From: an uncultured Bacteroidia bacterium
GTDB lineage: Bacteria > Bacteroidota > Bacteroidia > Bacteroidales > F082
NCBI GenBank assembly: GCA_902783365.1
Contig: CACZQL010000044.1
Coordinates: 1 to 39,098, forward strand
Direction: 5' to 3'
DNA length: 39,098 nt
Both the position numbers and the translations under genes were made by a program. The notes beneath the pieces were generated by a model that saw nothing but the letters and a program-made list of their open reading frames with translations, searched no databases and had not been told where the DNA came from. The stretch's first letter is position 1. Each line of letters starts with the position of its first letter. Shown here in pieces: positions 1 to 8,124 of the stretch.

Positions 1-148
1 GGGCTCCGCTATGTTCTTGTTTCCTTACTCTTCGAGACGTACCGGCCTCGCGACCTTCCGCCTCGGACTATTTTATGCTGGCCTCAATTTTTCAAAGAAC
101 TACCCAAACCCCTTCTTTTCACCCCCCCTCTTCTCGTCGTTTGGGATG
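1..148 (-). other. Probable rRNA operon leader (5' of a 16S rRNA gene lying left of the window)
   Basis: On the minus strand this stretch follows a strong promoter, has no convincing gene, and carries GTTCTTTGAAAAATTG at 100-85, which resembles the boxA-like antitermination element found in front of Bacteroidota 16S genes. It ends with GGAAACAAGAACA near the window edge, also reminiscent of such leaders. No rRNA body lies inside the window, so the assignment rests on leader motifs and promoter only. Confidence 0.5.
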
Positions 149-179
149 GCAAAAATACAACCTTTTTTGATACTGGCAA
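149..179 (-). promoter_or_regulatory. Promoter reading leftwards, TTG-N19-TATTTTTGC
   Basis: On the minus strand TTG (179-177) is followed after exactly 19 bp by TATTTTTGC (157-149), a full match to the Bacteroidota -33/-7 promoter. It drives the putative rRNA leader that runs off the window. Confidence 0.75.
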
Positions 180-258
180 GCTTTTTTTTTCAAAAAAAAT
201 CAAAAAAATTCTAACATATTGATTGTCAGTGGTATATTTTTTAAAAAAAATTCCTGTC

Positions 259-912
259 TCATAGGGCGGAATCGTCGTTTAGCTCAAAAAAGGTGCCGTG
301 ACTTGTGATATTCATCTTGATGGTCCCAATCAAAATGAAGTCAATAAGGATGTTCTCCGCCCTCTTCTTATTAATAATAGGTGTAAGTCCCATAAACTCC
401 TCCAAAGTGATGGTAGGGTGCTCCGAAAGGTAGTGAAGCAAGGCCATCTCGGGCTCGGTGAACGAGATCAACGCCACTTTCTTGCTCTTTTGCCGCTTCC
501 ATACCTTCAGCAGGATGGGGTCGGCCACGATGTTCTCGTCCTTCACGCGCACAAACACCTTGTAACGGCCCTGGTTGTCGGGCGCCTTGTGTTTCGTATG
601 CTCATCTTTAGGGATGATCACCTCCAAAACCGTCTTGCCGTTAATCTCCCATTCCTCGGTGCTGTAACTGACCTTGGGCTGGCAGTACATCTCCGCGGCA
701 GCCTCAATCATGTGGATCTCCTCGTCCGACCTGACCCCGGCAATGGCACCGTTGTCCTTGACGCCCACCAACAGCCGGCCACCATCGGTGTTGGCAAAAG
801 CGGCCAACGACCGGGCAATCCTCCTGCTGTCGGAAATCTCAAACTTGAAGTCCAAAAGCTGGTGCTCGCCCTCCTCAATCAGTTTTTGTATGTGCTTGTC
901 CTGTGTCTTCAT
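259..912 (-). CDS. AlbA_2 (Schlafen-type) domain protein with C-terminal winged helix
   Basis: A 217-aa protein. Residues about 10-115 form an AlbA_2 domain, the putative nucleic-acid-binding module once called divergent AAA-4. It is recognised from EEGEHQLLDFKFE, then SLAAFANTDGGRLLVGV and DNG.I.GV. Residues about 150-215 look like a small winged helix (EPEMALLHYLSEHPTITLEEF). The frame stays open 53 codons upstream, but I chose the ATG at 912 because TACTTTTGC, a -7 box, lies just before it and the domain begins right after it. The gene stands alone next to an rRNA leader. Family members are often transcriptional regulators or defence-associated proteins; nothing here tells which. Family confidence is high, function unknown. 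Confidence 0.8.
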   Translation of the reverse strand: MKTQDKHIQKLIEEGEHQLLDFKFEISDSRRIARSLAAFANTDGGRLLVGVKDNGAIAGVRSDEEIHMIEAAAEMYCQPKVSYSTEEWEINGKTVLEVIIPKDEHTKHKAPDNQGRYKVFVRVKDENIVADPILLKVWKRQKSKKVALISFTEPEMALLHYLSEHPTITLEEFMGLTPIINKKRAENILIDFILIGTIKMNITSHGTFFELNDDSAL

Positions 913-1071
913 CACCCTGCAAAAGTACGATTTTTTCTTTTCATGGGAAATAGGGGAGTCGCAATTAAGGCCTGTTTTAGGCGTTCTGAGAGACCCTGTT
1001 TTTTCACCCAATAGAACGTCTTTCCAGGCCGAGAAAGTCGAAAATAAGCGATTTTTACAAAAGTAAATCAT

Positions 1072-1459
1072 GAAAATAGAGAATAATACAAACGTAACAA
1101 CAATAAACGTAATAAACTATAAACCATTTAGTTAAATAATACGGTTACAATGTTAAAATACTTCATTTACAAAGTTAAACAAATGACAATCAATAAAAAA
1201 TACAATAATAATCTACATTTGTCATATAAATAACAGATATTCAGCATAATAATAATAGTTAATTCAAGTTATTTTAGAAGGTTTTTAGGAATTTAAGGAA
1301 AATAATTGATTTCATAGGATTCGATTGATAAATTATTGAAAATAATATATTTAACAAATAAAAACTAAAGTAATACTTCTGAATTTTAGCTTCAAATCAA
1401 AAATTTACAAAGATAAAATTCAAATCGCTGTTTTTTGTAACGGATTATTTTTTACTTTT
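1072..1459. other. AT-rich intergenic region without a gene
   Basis: About 390 bp, very AT-rich, with no supported ORF and no RNA gene I can recognise. Only its right end holds a recognisable signal, TACTTTTGT at 1453-1461, a -7 box for the XRE regulator. A TTG lies 15 bp upstream of it, shorter than the usual 19-21. The rest is A/T runs. Confidence 0.5.
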
Positions 1460-1501
1460 GTGAAATCAAAACATCGTGAAATCGAAAAAAAACGGGACAT
1501 C

Positions 1502-1990
1502 ATGAAAGACAGAATCACTCATATCATGCGGGCCAAAAATTTGAAGGCCTCAGATTTCGCCTCCCTCTTGGGAATCCAACCCTCCGCCGTGTCGCATATC
1601 CTCGCCGGAAGAAACAAACCCAGCCTCGAAATCGTGAGGAAAATCAAGGAGACTTTCCCGGAATATAACCTCGACTGGATCATCTTCGGTACCGGTCCCA
1701 TGACCACCTCCGAACCTTTTAAAGAAGGCTTTAAAGAAGTTTTGCCAGAATCTGCCAAGGTGCTCTCTCATCCCTCTCAAAATACGTCTTTGGCTTCTCA
1801 AGACGCTGCGGTACAGCCTTCTCTTTTTGAAGTGGAAACGAATCAAGAAGAGGATATTGACGAGTTGGAAAAGCCTAATGATGTGTTCCCAAAGGTTGAT
1901 TCCAAGGTTTCATATCCATTTTCTTCGGGAATACGTTCCATTGTCATCTTTTATGAAGACGGAACCTTTGAATCTTTCCTTCCCCGATAA
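1502..1990 (+). CDS. XRE-family helix-turn-helix transcriptional regulator
   Basis: A 162-aa protein with an N-terminal Cro/C1-type HTH at residues 3-57 (ITHIMRAKNLKASDFASLLG, then QPSAVSHILAGRNKPS). It continues into LDWIIFGTGPM, a sequence typical of Bacteroidota XRE regulators. The remaining 95 residues are acidic and low in structure, ending in a short segment (SIVIFYEDGTFESFLPR) that may be a dimerisation or C-terminal strand. The frame is open to a GTG at 1460, but that codon sits inside the predicted -7 box (1453-1461), so the ATG at 1502 is preferred. The gene is monocistronic in front of an AT-rich spacer. Its targets cannot be told from this window. Confidence 0.85.
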   Translation: MKDRITHIMRAKNLKASDFASLLGIQPSAVSHILAGRNKPSLEIVRKIKETFPEYNLDWIIFGTGPMTTSEPFKEGFKEVLPESAKVLSHPSQNTSLASQDAAVQPSLFEVETNQEEDIDELEKPNDVFPKVDSKVSYPFSSGIRSIVIFYEDGTFESFLPR

Positions 1991-2063
1991 CTCCTTAACC
2001 CTCGCGCCTTTAGGGCAGTCCTAATCCGCAGGTTTCCTGACCATCTTGCGTCGAGAGGCTAAG

Positions 2064-2110
2064 AATTCTTAATTCTTAATTCTTAATTCTAAATTAATTC
2101 TTACCTTTGC
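2064..2110 (+). promoter_or_regulatory. Promoter region of the nrnA-FKBP operon with an AATTCTT tandem repeat
   Basis: Nearly four copies of the 7-mer AATTCTT (2064-2090) lie directly upstream of the -7 box TACCTTTGC (2102-2110). No TTG is present at -33; the repeat occupies that position. The start codon at 2129 lies 19 bp after the box. Confidence 0.5.
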
Positions 2111-2128
2111 AGGTTTAAAAGCCTTGCC

Positions 2129-3157
2129 ATGGATAGAACGCGCTTTTTTGAATTGTTAGATCCTGTGATTCAGTCACCTAAGAGGTTCTCGGTGCTTTCA
2201 CACCTTAATCCCGATGGCGATGCCATTGGTTCCTCCCTTGCGTTTGCACAGTTTCTTAGAAAACTTGGACACGAAGCGGAGGTGATGGTGCCGAATGACT
2301 TCCCAGGGTTCCTCTCCTGGATGCCTGGTGCCTCAGGAGTCCATGTCTATGACCGGGAAAAGGATGTCTGCAACGAGATTCTTTGTCAATCTGACGTTAT
2401 CATGATGCTTGACTACAACAGCCTCTCTCGATCAGGAATGATGTCGGATTGTCTTAAATCCTTGGAAACCAAAAAGATACTTATTGACCACCACCGCGAT
2501 CCCGTCGAAAGCGACTTTTATTGCCTGTATTCCGATACGCAAGTCTCAAGTACCGCTGAACTCGTGGCCGAAGTGGTCTTGCACTATGGCAGCCAATATC
2601 TCGACGAGTCCATCGCCACCAATATCCTGGTGGGCATTATCACCGATACGGGGTCGTTCGCTCACTCCATGTATCGTCCTGAGACCTTCCAGATTTGCGC
2701 TCAGCTTTCAGCGAAGTCGTTGCCTTACAATGCAATACATCAGCTGATCTATGATAACTTCTCCGAAAATCGCCTGCGGTTGTTGGGCTATGCCATCGAC
2801 CATAAGATGGAGGTCCTCGACGAGTACGCCACGGCCATCATCTCGTTGAGCAAAGAGGAACTCTCTTCATTCAACTATCAGGTGGGCGACACCGAAGGAA
2901 TCGTCAACTTCCCGCTCTCGATGCAGAAAATCAAGATGTCTGTGTTAGTCACTGAACGCCAGGGAATTATACGTTTTTCTTTCCGCTCCAAAGGCGATTT
3001 CTCCGTCCATGAGCTGGCCAACAAGCATTTTAACGGCGGCGGACATACGAATGCGGCGGGAGGCAACGTTTCCACTTCCATGGAGCTGGCGCTGGCCAAG
3101 CTTCATGATATTTTGCCCGAATACAAGGAATTGTTAAATCCATCACATAATCCATGA
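2129..3157 (+). CDS. nrnA: DHH-family phosphoesterase, NrnA-like (nanoRNase / pAp phosphatase)
   Basis: A 342-aa protein of the DHH/DHHA1 family. Such enzymes hydrolyse short oligoribonucleotides, pAp or cyclic-dinucleotide products in the cytoplasm. Visible metal-binding motifs are SHLNPDGDAIGSS (H25, D29, D31), LDYN (D95), the DHH signature at 120-122 (LIDHHRDP) and GIITDTGSF (D173). The C-terminal DHHA1 domain carries GGGHTNAAGG. Length fits NrnA. The stop overlaps the start of the next gene by 4 bp (ATGA), so it is translationally coupled to an FKBP lipoprotein. A DHH phosphoesterase beside a gldI-type FKBP is, from memory, a recurring Bacteroidota arrangement. The exact substrate is not settled by sequence. 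Confidence 0.9.
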   Translation: MDRTRFFELLDPVIQSPKRFSVLSHLNPDGDAIGSSLAFAQFLRKLGHEAEVMVPNDFPGFLSWMPGASGVHVYDREKDVCNEILCQSDVIMMLDYNSLSRSGMMSDCLKSLETKKILIDHHRDPVESDFYCLYSDTQVSSTAELVAEVVLHYGSQYLDESIATNILVGIITDTGSFAHSMYRPETFQICAQLSAKSLPYNAIHQLIYDNFSENRLRLLGYAIDHKMEVLDEYATAIISLSKEELSSFNYQVGDTEGIVNFPLSMQKIKMSVLVTERQGIIRFSFRSKGDFSVHELANKHFNGGGHTNAAGGNVSTSMELALAKLHDILPEYKELLNPSHNP

Positions 3158-3666
3158 GAATCCGTCTTTTCATCGGTCTTCTGATTGTCGCCACTTTGAT
3201 GGGATGCCATGAACCGGTGACGCGTCCCCAGGGCTCCAGCAAACCTTCCGATTTGAAAGAGAGTCTTGAGAAGGCGAATCGCTACTTGGCCAATGAGGAA
3301 GAGTCTGACATTCAGAATTATATAGAACGCCACAAGTTTGATATGACGGCTACCGGCACGGGATTGCGCTATCAGGTTTTGAAAGCGGGTGCCGGCGACC
3401 TGCTCCAGCCTGGCCAGGAGGTGAGTTTGGAGTACGAGCTTTATGATATCACCGGCGATCTGGTGTATTCTTCGGAGAAAGAAGGGGTGATGTCGTTTGT
3501 GGTGGGGAAAGGTCCGGTATCGGGCTTGGACGAAGCGGTGCGTCATCTCAGGAGGGGTGATGTGGCGCGGCTTATCATCCCTTCGCATTTAGGGTATGGT
3601 TTGCCTGGCGACCACAACCTCATTCCCGAAAGGGCCACCTTAATTTATTTAGTGAAAGTATTGTAA
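3154..3666 (+). CDS. FKBP-type peptidyl-prolyl isomerase lipoprotein, GldI-like
   Basis: A 170-aa lipoprotein. A short signal ends in the lipobox LMGC with C18 as the lipidated residue. The C-terminal ~110 residues form one FKBP domain (LRYQVLKAG, then GQEVSLEYELYD, IPSHLGYG and the final strand LIYLVKVL). Family members catalyse cis-trans isomerisation of prolyl bonds and help fold envelope proteins. Size and position next to a DHH phosphoesterase recall gliding protein GldI of flavobacteria, but gliding is not implied here. The active site is only partly conserved: the usual YTG.L.dG.vFDSS stretch reads YELYDITGDLVYSS. It overlaps nrnA by 4 bp and is followed 46 bp later by a second FKBP gene. 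Confidence 0.85.
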   Translation: MRIRLFIGLLIVATLMGCHEPVTRPQGSSKPSDLKESLEKANRYLANEEESDIQNYIERHKFDMTATGTGLRYQVLKAGAGDLLQPGQEVSLEYELYDITGDLVYSSEKEGVMSFVVGKGPVSGLDEAVRHLRRGDVARLIIPSHLGYGLPGDHNLIPERATLIYLVKVL

Positions 3667-3712
3667 ATCAAATCATTCTTATCAATCATTAATGTTACAA
3701 AAATCTTAAAAA

Positions 3713-4582
3713 ATGAAAAGAAAAGCTTTTTTGGCGGCAATTTGCCTGCTTTTCTCAGCAGTGATTACTTCCTGCGCTGAGAAGTCTCCGTTCCCGGGTT
3801 ACACGCCCACAGGTACCGGATTGTATTACAAAACCATCACGCAAGGTACGGGTGAACAACTCAAGGTGGGTGATGTGATTCAAGTGGAGTTGGCCTATTA
3901 TGTGCATGACTCGTTGCTTTACTCCACCGACCAACTTCCGGAGCCTGCCTACGACATGGTGCAGGAATCCCTGTTTAAAGGTGACCTTTACGAAGGTTTC
4001 AGTTTGATGCATGTGGGTGATTCCATGTCGTTTATGATCAGTGCCGACTCGGTGTTCACCAAGCAGTTCCGTACTCCCGAGCTGCCCAAGTTCGTTGAAC
4101 CTGGTTCGTTCATGCGTTGGGAGGTCAAGGTGAACGAGGCCATGACCGAGGAAGAGTACTATGCCATGAAGGAAGCCCAAGTGGCCGCCCTTCAGCAGAA
4201 GGCCAAGGATGAGCTGGCCGCTTATCTGGCGGAGAACGGCATCACTGCCACTCCTCGCGAGAGCGGTCTGGTGTATGTCTGCACCAAGCCTGGCAAAGGT
4301 CGCAACCCTGTCACCAACAACAATGTGAAGGTGCATTACACTGGTAAGCTCCTCGATGGCACCGTGTTCGACTCCTCTGTCGAAAGAGGCGAGCCTTTTG
4401 AGTTCGAACTGGGTATGCATCAAGTGATTCCGGGATGGGATGAAGGTATCGCCCTGATGAAGAAAGGCGAGAAAGGCATCCTTTACATTCCTGCCGAGTT
4501 GGGCTACGGTCCCCGTCAGGCGGGCATGATTCCTCCTTACTCAAATTTGATTTTTGAAGTAGAGCTTGTGGATATCAAGTAA
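3713..4582 (+). CDS. Two-domain FKBP-type peptidyl-prolyl isomerase lipoprotein
   Basis: A 289-aa lipoprotein with lipobox ITSC and C21 as the modified residue. The N-terminal half (about 30-145) is a divergent FKBP-like domain (GTGLYYKTITQGTGEQLKVG). It is followed by a charged helical linker rich in A, K and E, and then a canonical FKBP domain from about 175 to the end. That second domain has VKVHYTGKLLDGTVFDSS, VIPGWDEGIALMKKGEK and IPAELGYGPR, matching active FKBPs. The second domain is probably the catalyst and the first a chaperone or dimerisation module, as in FkpA/Mip-type enzymes. It is the third gene of the operon that starts with nrnA. The next gene lies convergently, 2 bp away. 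Confidence 0.88.
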   Translation: MKRKAFLAAICLLFSAVITSCAEKSPFPGYTPTGTGLYYKTITQGTGEQLKVGDVIQVELAYYVHDSLLYSTDQLPEPAYDMVQESLFKGDLYEGFSLMHVGDSMSFMISADSVFTKQFRTPELPKFVEPGSFMRWEVKVNEAMTEEEYYAMKEAQVAALQQKAKDELAAYLAENGITATPRESGLVYVCTKPGKGRNPVTNNNVKVHYTGKLLDGTVFDSSVERGEPFEFELGMHQVIPGWDEGIALMKKGEKGILYIPAELGYGPRQAGMIPPYSNLIFEVELVDIK

Positions 4583-4584
4583 TA

Positions 4585-6021
4585 TCATTCCGGTGCTTCG
4601 AACTTCTCCTGACGCGAGTAATACAGGTCGAGGACCACAATCAAGGCGGCGCAACTCCAAATGGGTACAGCCAACTTGTCGGTGTCAAGGAAATTGTTGA
4701 GGAAGCCGTGAATGAAATAACTAAAGAAGGCGAGGGTGGAGCCAAGGGCTAACATCCTCGCTTTTTTATTGGTGGCCCGGTGGTAGGCTTTCAATCCCGT
4801 GTAAACCACTGTGATGACGAAGGTAAGCATCAGGAGGGTACCCATGAAGCCTTGTTCGGCCAAGGGACCGATGTATTCGCTGTGGGCGTTGCCTCCGTCA
4901 CCGGAGTTGGTGCTGATGATGGTTCTTTCCTTCGACATCTGGTAAGGGGCATACACGAACTGGTAAGTGCCTGGACCCCAGCCGAACACAGGACGTTCCG
5001 CGAAGAGCCTGAAGGCTGACTGCCAGCGGTTGATGCGCTCCAGGTTGGAGGCGTCGGTGGAGATGTTGGTGATGGATTGGATGTTCTCCACGATGTCGCC
5101 GGAAGCGTCTTGGTTGTTGTGCTCCAAGGCATCGATGATCTGGTGCTGGAAGGTGAAGAACAGGCCCACGAGGATGATGACCGTGGTGAGAATCCATCGG
5201 AACTTGATTTTCAGCCAAACGCAGACGAGGACACCCAAAGCCGCGGCGAGACTCAGCCAAGCGGCGCGGCAGCTCGACAGCACCATGCCGATGCTGAGGA
5301 GGACTACAGTGCAGAGAATGAGGATCCTGCGTGAGCGTTTGATGTCGGGCAGCAGGGCGTAGGTGATGCCCAGGATGAGATAGATGGCCAAGGCAGCCCC
5401 GTAGGCGGTGTGGTCGTTATAGAAGGGCGACATCACCCAGTGGGCGGAATCGTTGTCGAAATCGTGCTGGGCATGGATGATGGTCGTATAGACGATGACG
5501 ATGCAGAGGCTCGCCATGTAAAGCCAAATGAACCAGTCGATGTTTTTGGGCTTCTTGAACAGCAGGGCGCACACAAAGAAGGAAGGGATGACGAACCAAA
5601 GGCGTGAGACGATGAACTTGACGGAGACGACAGGCATCTCGCTGGTGATGGTGGTCACCACCATCCAGAGGAACATGCAATAAATCACAATGGCGACGGG
5701 GTGTCTCGCGATGCTTTGGTCGTAGTGCCCGTCGTAGAGCAACTTGGCGACGAACAGGATCAGCACCCCCGCCAGCAAAGGCTCGGCGGGGAGCGATACC
5801 GCCAGTTGGCCGAACCCATCTAGCACCACCGACAAAGGAACCAGGAAGCTGATGAGCATCATGACTTTGTCGAGCGAGAAGATGTAGAGCAACAGGATGC
5901 CCAAGACCACCGGAAGGGCATAGAAGACATAGCTGTTCTTGTTGACCACCATGTATAGGGCGATGGCGACAAAGACTGCCGCAACCGCGTAAAGCCATCC
6001 TATGATTGCCTTTTTGCTCAT
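4585..6021 (-). CDS. O-antigen polymerase / ligase-family membrane protein (Wzy/WaaL type)
   Basis: A 478-aa polytopic membrane protein with about 10-12 hydrophobic segments and one large periplasmic loop in its second half. This is the layout of the Wzy_C family, which polymerises O-antigen units or ligates polysaccharide to a carrier in the periplasm. The loop holds RWQSAFRLFAERPVFGWGPG followed by TYQF, and then NAHSEYIGPLAEQG, the usual conserved stretch with its His and Glu. The start ATG overlaps the stop of the upstream Wzz-like gene (ATGA), so it is translationally coupled to it. With the two chain-length proteins and the flippase upstream, a role in surface polysaccharide assembly is the natural reading. 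Sequence alone does not separate polymerase from ligase. Confidence 0.82.
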   Translation of the reverse strand: MSKKAIIGWLYAVAAVFVAIALYMVVNKNSYVFYALPVVLGILLLYIFSLDKVMMLISFLVPLSVVLDGFGQLAVSLPAEPLLAGVLILFVAKLLYDGHYDQSIARHPVAIVIYCMFLWMVVTTITSEMPVVSVKFIVSRLWFVIPSFFVCALLFKKPKNIDWFIWLYMASLCIVIVYTTIIHAQHDFDNDSAHWVMSPFYNDHTAYGAALAIYLILGITYALLPDIKRSRRILILCTVVLLSIGMVLSSCRAAWLSLAAALGVLVCVWLKIKFRWILTTVIILVGLFFTFQHQIIDALEHNNQDASGDIVENIQSITNISTDASNLERINRWQSAFRLFAERPVFGWGPGTYQFVYAPYQMSKERTIISTNSGDGGNAHSEYIGPLAEQGFMGTLLMLTFVITVVYTGLKAYHRATNKKARMLALGSTLAFFSYFIHGFLNNFLDTDKLAVPIWSCAALIVVLDLYYSRQEKFEAPE

Positions 6022-6953
6022 TTCTCAGCGGGGATGAATTTCTTTCTGTTCTCGATGATGAAGAGGGTGAGGAGGGTGATCAGGAACGCACCTAAGGCGC
6101 TGAGTGCCACGATGACCCACCGGACGGGGAACGACTTCTTGTCGGCGGGGTAGGGCTCCGTGACGATGTTGGAATAGGTCATTTCGCCGTTGAAGAAACG
6201 CATCTCCCTTTCAAGGTCGCATTTGATGGCGACAAAGGTGTTGCCTTCGGCGGCAATCTTGGTGTGCAGGTCGAGGAACTCGGCGCCATATTGCTCCAGG
6301 TTGTTTTTCAGCTCAATGGCTTTCGACGAGCCGGAGAGATAGTTTCGGGTTACCTCACGGGATTGGTTGGGAACATCGGTGATACCGTACTTCGTGCCGA
6401 GTTCAGCCATCCGCGATGTCAAAGAGTCGATGACACGCTGTTTCTCACTCAGCTGTCTTTCGTACATCACGACCACCTCACGTTGCTTGTCCTGATGCAA
6501 CTTCCTTACTTTCAGGTCATAATAGTAAAGAATGTCTTTGGCGATGTTGCAGGCCGTGAAGGGGTCTTTGTCGTTGACGACGATGGAGATGGCCTCGTAT
6601 GGTGTTTTGGAAATCTTGATCTTGTCGTGATACTCGAGCATCATGTAAGTCTTGGCGAAGGGATCGTCGCGGTCAATCTTGTAGTCGCTCCACAGGTCGT
6701 GTTTCTCGATGATGGAGTCGATGATGGACTGTGACTCGATGAGTTGTAGCATCTGCTCGGTCTCACTCTCCTCGGAGTAAGGGGAGATGTTGGCAGGGTA
6801 AGCGACGGCCACCGATTTGTACAGTGGGGTGATGAAGAGTGAACTCGAGAATACCGCACCACAGACTGCTGCGCCGAAAGTGATGAGGAGAATGTGCCAT
6901 TTCCATTTGAAAATCAATTGGATGAGCGAAAGGTTATTGAAGTTGTTATCCAT
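6018..6953 (-). CDS. Wzz-family chain-length determinant protein (second of a tandem pair)
   Basis: A 311-aa inner-membrane protein with the Wzz architecture: one N-terminal TM helix (about 15-40, ILLITFGAAVCGAVFSSSLF), a long periplasmic region rich in coiled coil, and a C-terminal TM helix (WVIVALSALGAFLITLLTLF). The YPAD..SFPVRWVIV segment just before the last helix is the typical proline-rich stretch. The frame is open 34 codons further up into the preceding gene. I chose the ATG at 6953, 11 bp after the upstream stop. No tyrosine-kinase domain is attached. It is paralogous to the neighbour upstream (shared SSLFITPLYKS.. motif), suggesting a tandem duplication, and its stop overlaps the start of the polymerase/ligase gene by 4 bp. 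Confidence 0.85.
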   Translation of the reverse strand: MDNNFNNLSLIQLIFKWKWHILLITFGAAVCGAVFSSSLFITPLYKSVAVAYPANISPYSEESETEQMLQLIESQSIIDSIIEKHDLWSDYKIDRDDPFAKTYMMLEYHDKIKISKTPYEAISIVVNDKDPFTACNIAKDILYYYDLKVRKLHQDKQREVVVMYERQLSEKQRVIDSLTSRMAELGTKYGITDVPNQSREVTRNYLSGSSKAIELKNNLEQYGAEFLDLHTKIAAEGNTFVAIKCDLEREMRFFNGEMTYSNIVTEPYPADKKSFPVRWVIVALSALGAFLITLLTLFIIENRKKFIPAEK

Positions 6954-6963
6954 TATAATGTTG

Positions 6964-8052
6964 TTATTTGTTTCGAGGTTGATGATCGGTGTTTCTTTGG
7001 TTTTTTTCCTGGGTTTGGCCTTCGGCACCGGAGGCCTCGCCACGAAAAAATCCACTGTATCTGCCTATTAGCGCGAGTGTCAGCAGAATCAGTACGAAGG
7101 TGGCGAGTACCGTAATTGTGACGATGATCCAGCGGACCGGGTATGATTTGTATTCTGCCTGTTTGGCCGAAGAGACCACGAACTTGTGGGGAACCTCCTC
7201 GGTGGCGTCCATCTTGGCTTCTTCGTATTTCGATTTCACCAAAGAGAGTTGGAGACGGTCGTGGTCCAGCTTCTCCGTGATGGCGTAATAAGCGCCTCCG
7301 TAATTGGTCAGGATGTCAAGCTGTTGCTGTAGGTTTTTCACTCCTTGACCGTTGCCTCTTCCCAACTCAATGGCGAGTTGCTGGCTGAGCATCTCGGCCT
7401 GCGACTCGTAGTCGTAAACCCCGAGGCTGCGCAGGGTGTTGAGGGAGTCCTCAAGGGAAGCCATCTCTTGGCAAAGGCTGTTGTATTCCCGTTCCACCAG
7501 CTGGAAGGCCTTCACGGCCACTTCCTTCTGCATGGCGTTCATGGTCGTGTCGAACAACTCGGCGATGTCGTTGGCGATGGTGGCCGCCATGGCGGGATCG
7601 GAATCCATTACGGTGATTTTCACTGCACTGTATTCTGTCCGGCGGAACTTGATGCGGCTGTCGTAAATCTTGTTGAGCTTGGTGTAGGGGTATTTGGTTG
7701 TGGACTTGATGCCGTAATGCTCCATCAGGTGGAAACGATCGATCACCTTGTCGCGGATGCGGTTGGAATTGAGTACTTGCAGCATCTGCTCGGTCTGCTC
7801 GCTCTCTCCAAATTCCATCAGGTCTTTGTTTGTTTGGTAGGTGGTGCTTATCAATACCTTGGACATGGAGTTGGTCGAGGTGGGGTATAATATCACCGTA
7901 GATTTGAACAGGGGGGTAATGAAGAGGGGGGAACTGAACAGGACAGCAAGTAAAGCCGCACAAATCAAAATTACGAGGACGGGCTTCCTGTATTCCACCA
8001 GCAACTTGCAGAGATATTTGGAACTGAAAGCGTCCTTTTGTTTGTCATCCAT
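6964..8052 (-). CDS. Wzz-family chain-length determinant protein (first of a tandem pair)
   Basis: A 362-aa protein with an N-terminal TM helix (about 20-45, containing LICAALLAVLFSSPLFITP), a periplasmic helical region, and a C-terminal TM helix (WIIVTITVLATFVLILLTLA) preceded by the YKSYPVRW motif. It ends in a polar cytoplasmic tail of about 35 residues (GQTQEKNQRNTDHQPRNK) that the downstream paralogue lacks. Wzz proteins set the modal length of O-antigen or capsule chains by interacting with Wzy. It is the first gene of a three-gene minus-strand operon, driven by a well-formed promoter at 8105-8075. Confidence 0.85.
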   Translation of the reverse strand: MDDKQKDAFSSKYLCKLLVEYRKPVLVILICAALLAVLFSSPLFITPLFKSTVILYPTSTNSMSKVLISTTYQTNKDLMEFGESEQTEQMLQVLNSNRIRDKVIDRFHLMEHYGIKSTTKYPYTKLNKIYDSRIKFRRTEYSAVKITVMDSDPAMAATIANDIAELFDTTMNAMQKEVAVKAFQLVEREYNSLCQEMASLEDSLNTLRSLGVYDYESQAEMLSQQLAIELGRGNGQGVKNLQQQLDILTNYGGAYYAITEKLDHDRLQLSLVKSKYEEAKMDATEEVPHKFVVSSAKQAEYKSYPVRWIIVTITVLATFVLILLTLALIGRYSGFFRGEASGAEGQTQEKNQRNTDHQPRNK

Positions 8053-8074
8053 AATCTAAGTTTCTAAAAAGATG

Positions 8075-8105
8075 CCAAAATTAAGAAATTCTGCTGAAAG
8101 GACAA
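8075..8105 (-). promoter_or_regulatory. Promoter of the wzz-wzz-wzy operon, TTG-N19-TAATTTTGG
   Basis: On the minus strand TTG (8105-8103) and TAATTTTGG (8083-8075) are separated by exactly 19 bp, matching the Bacteroidota consensus apart from the last base. It lies 22 bp before the start codon of the first Wzz gene, so this operon can be transcribed independently of the flippase gene upstream. Confidence 0.65.
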
Positions 8106-8124
8106 TCAAAAAAACGAAAAAAGC

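Noticed and set aside
11-214. 67-aa plus-strand ORF at the left edge
   Set aside because: Composition is S/F/P-rich without any domain, it has no promoter in front, and it lies antisense to the putative rRNA leader and promoter.
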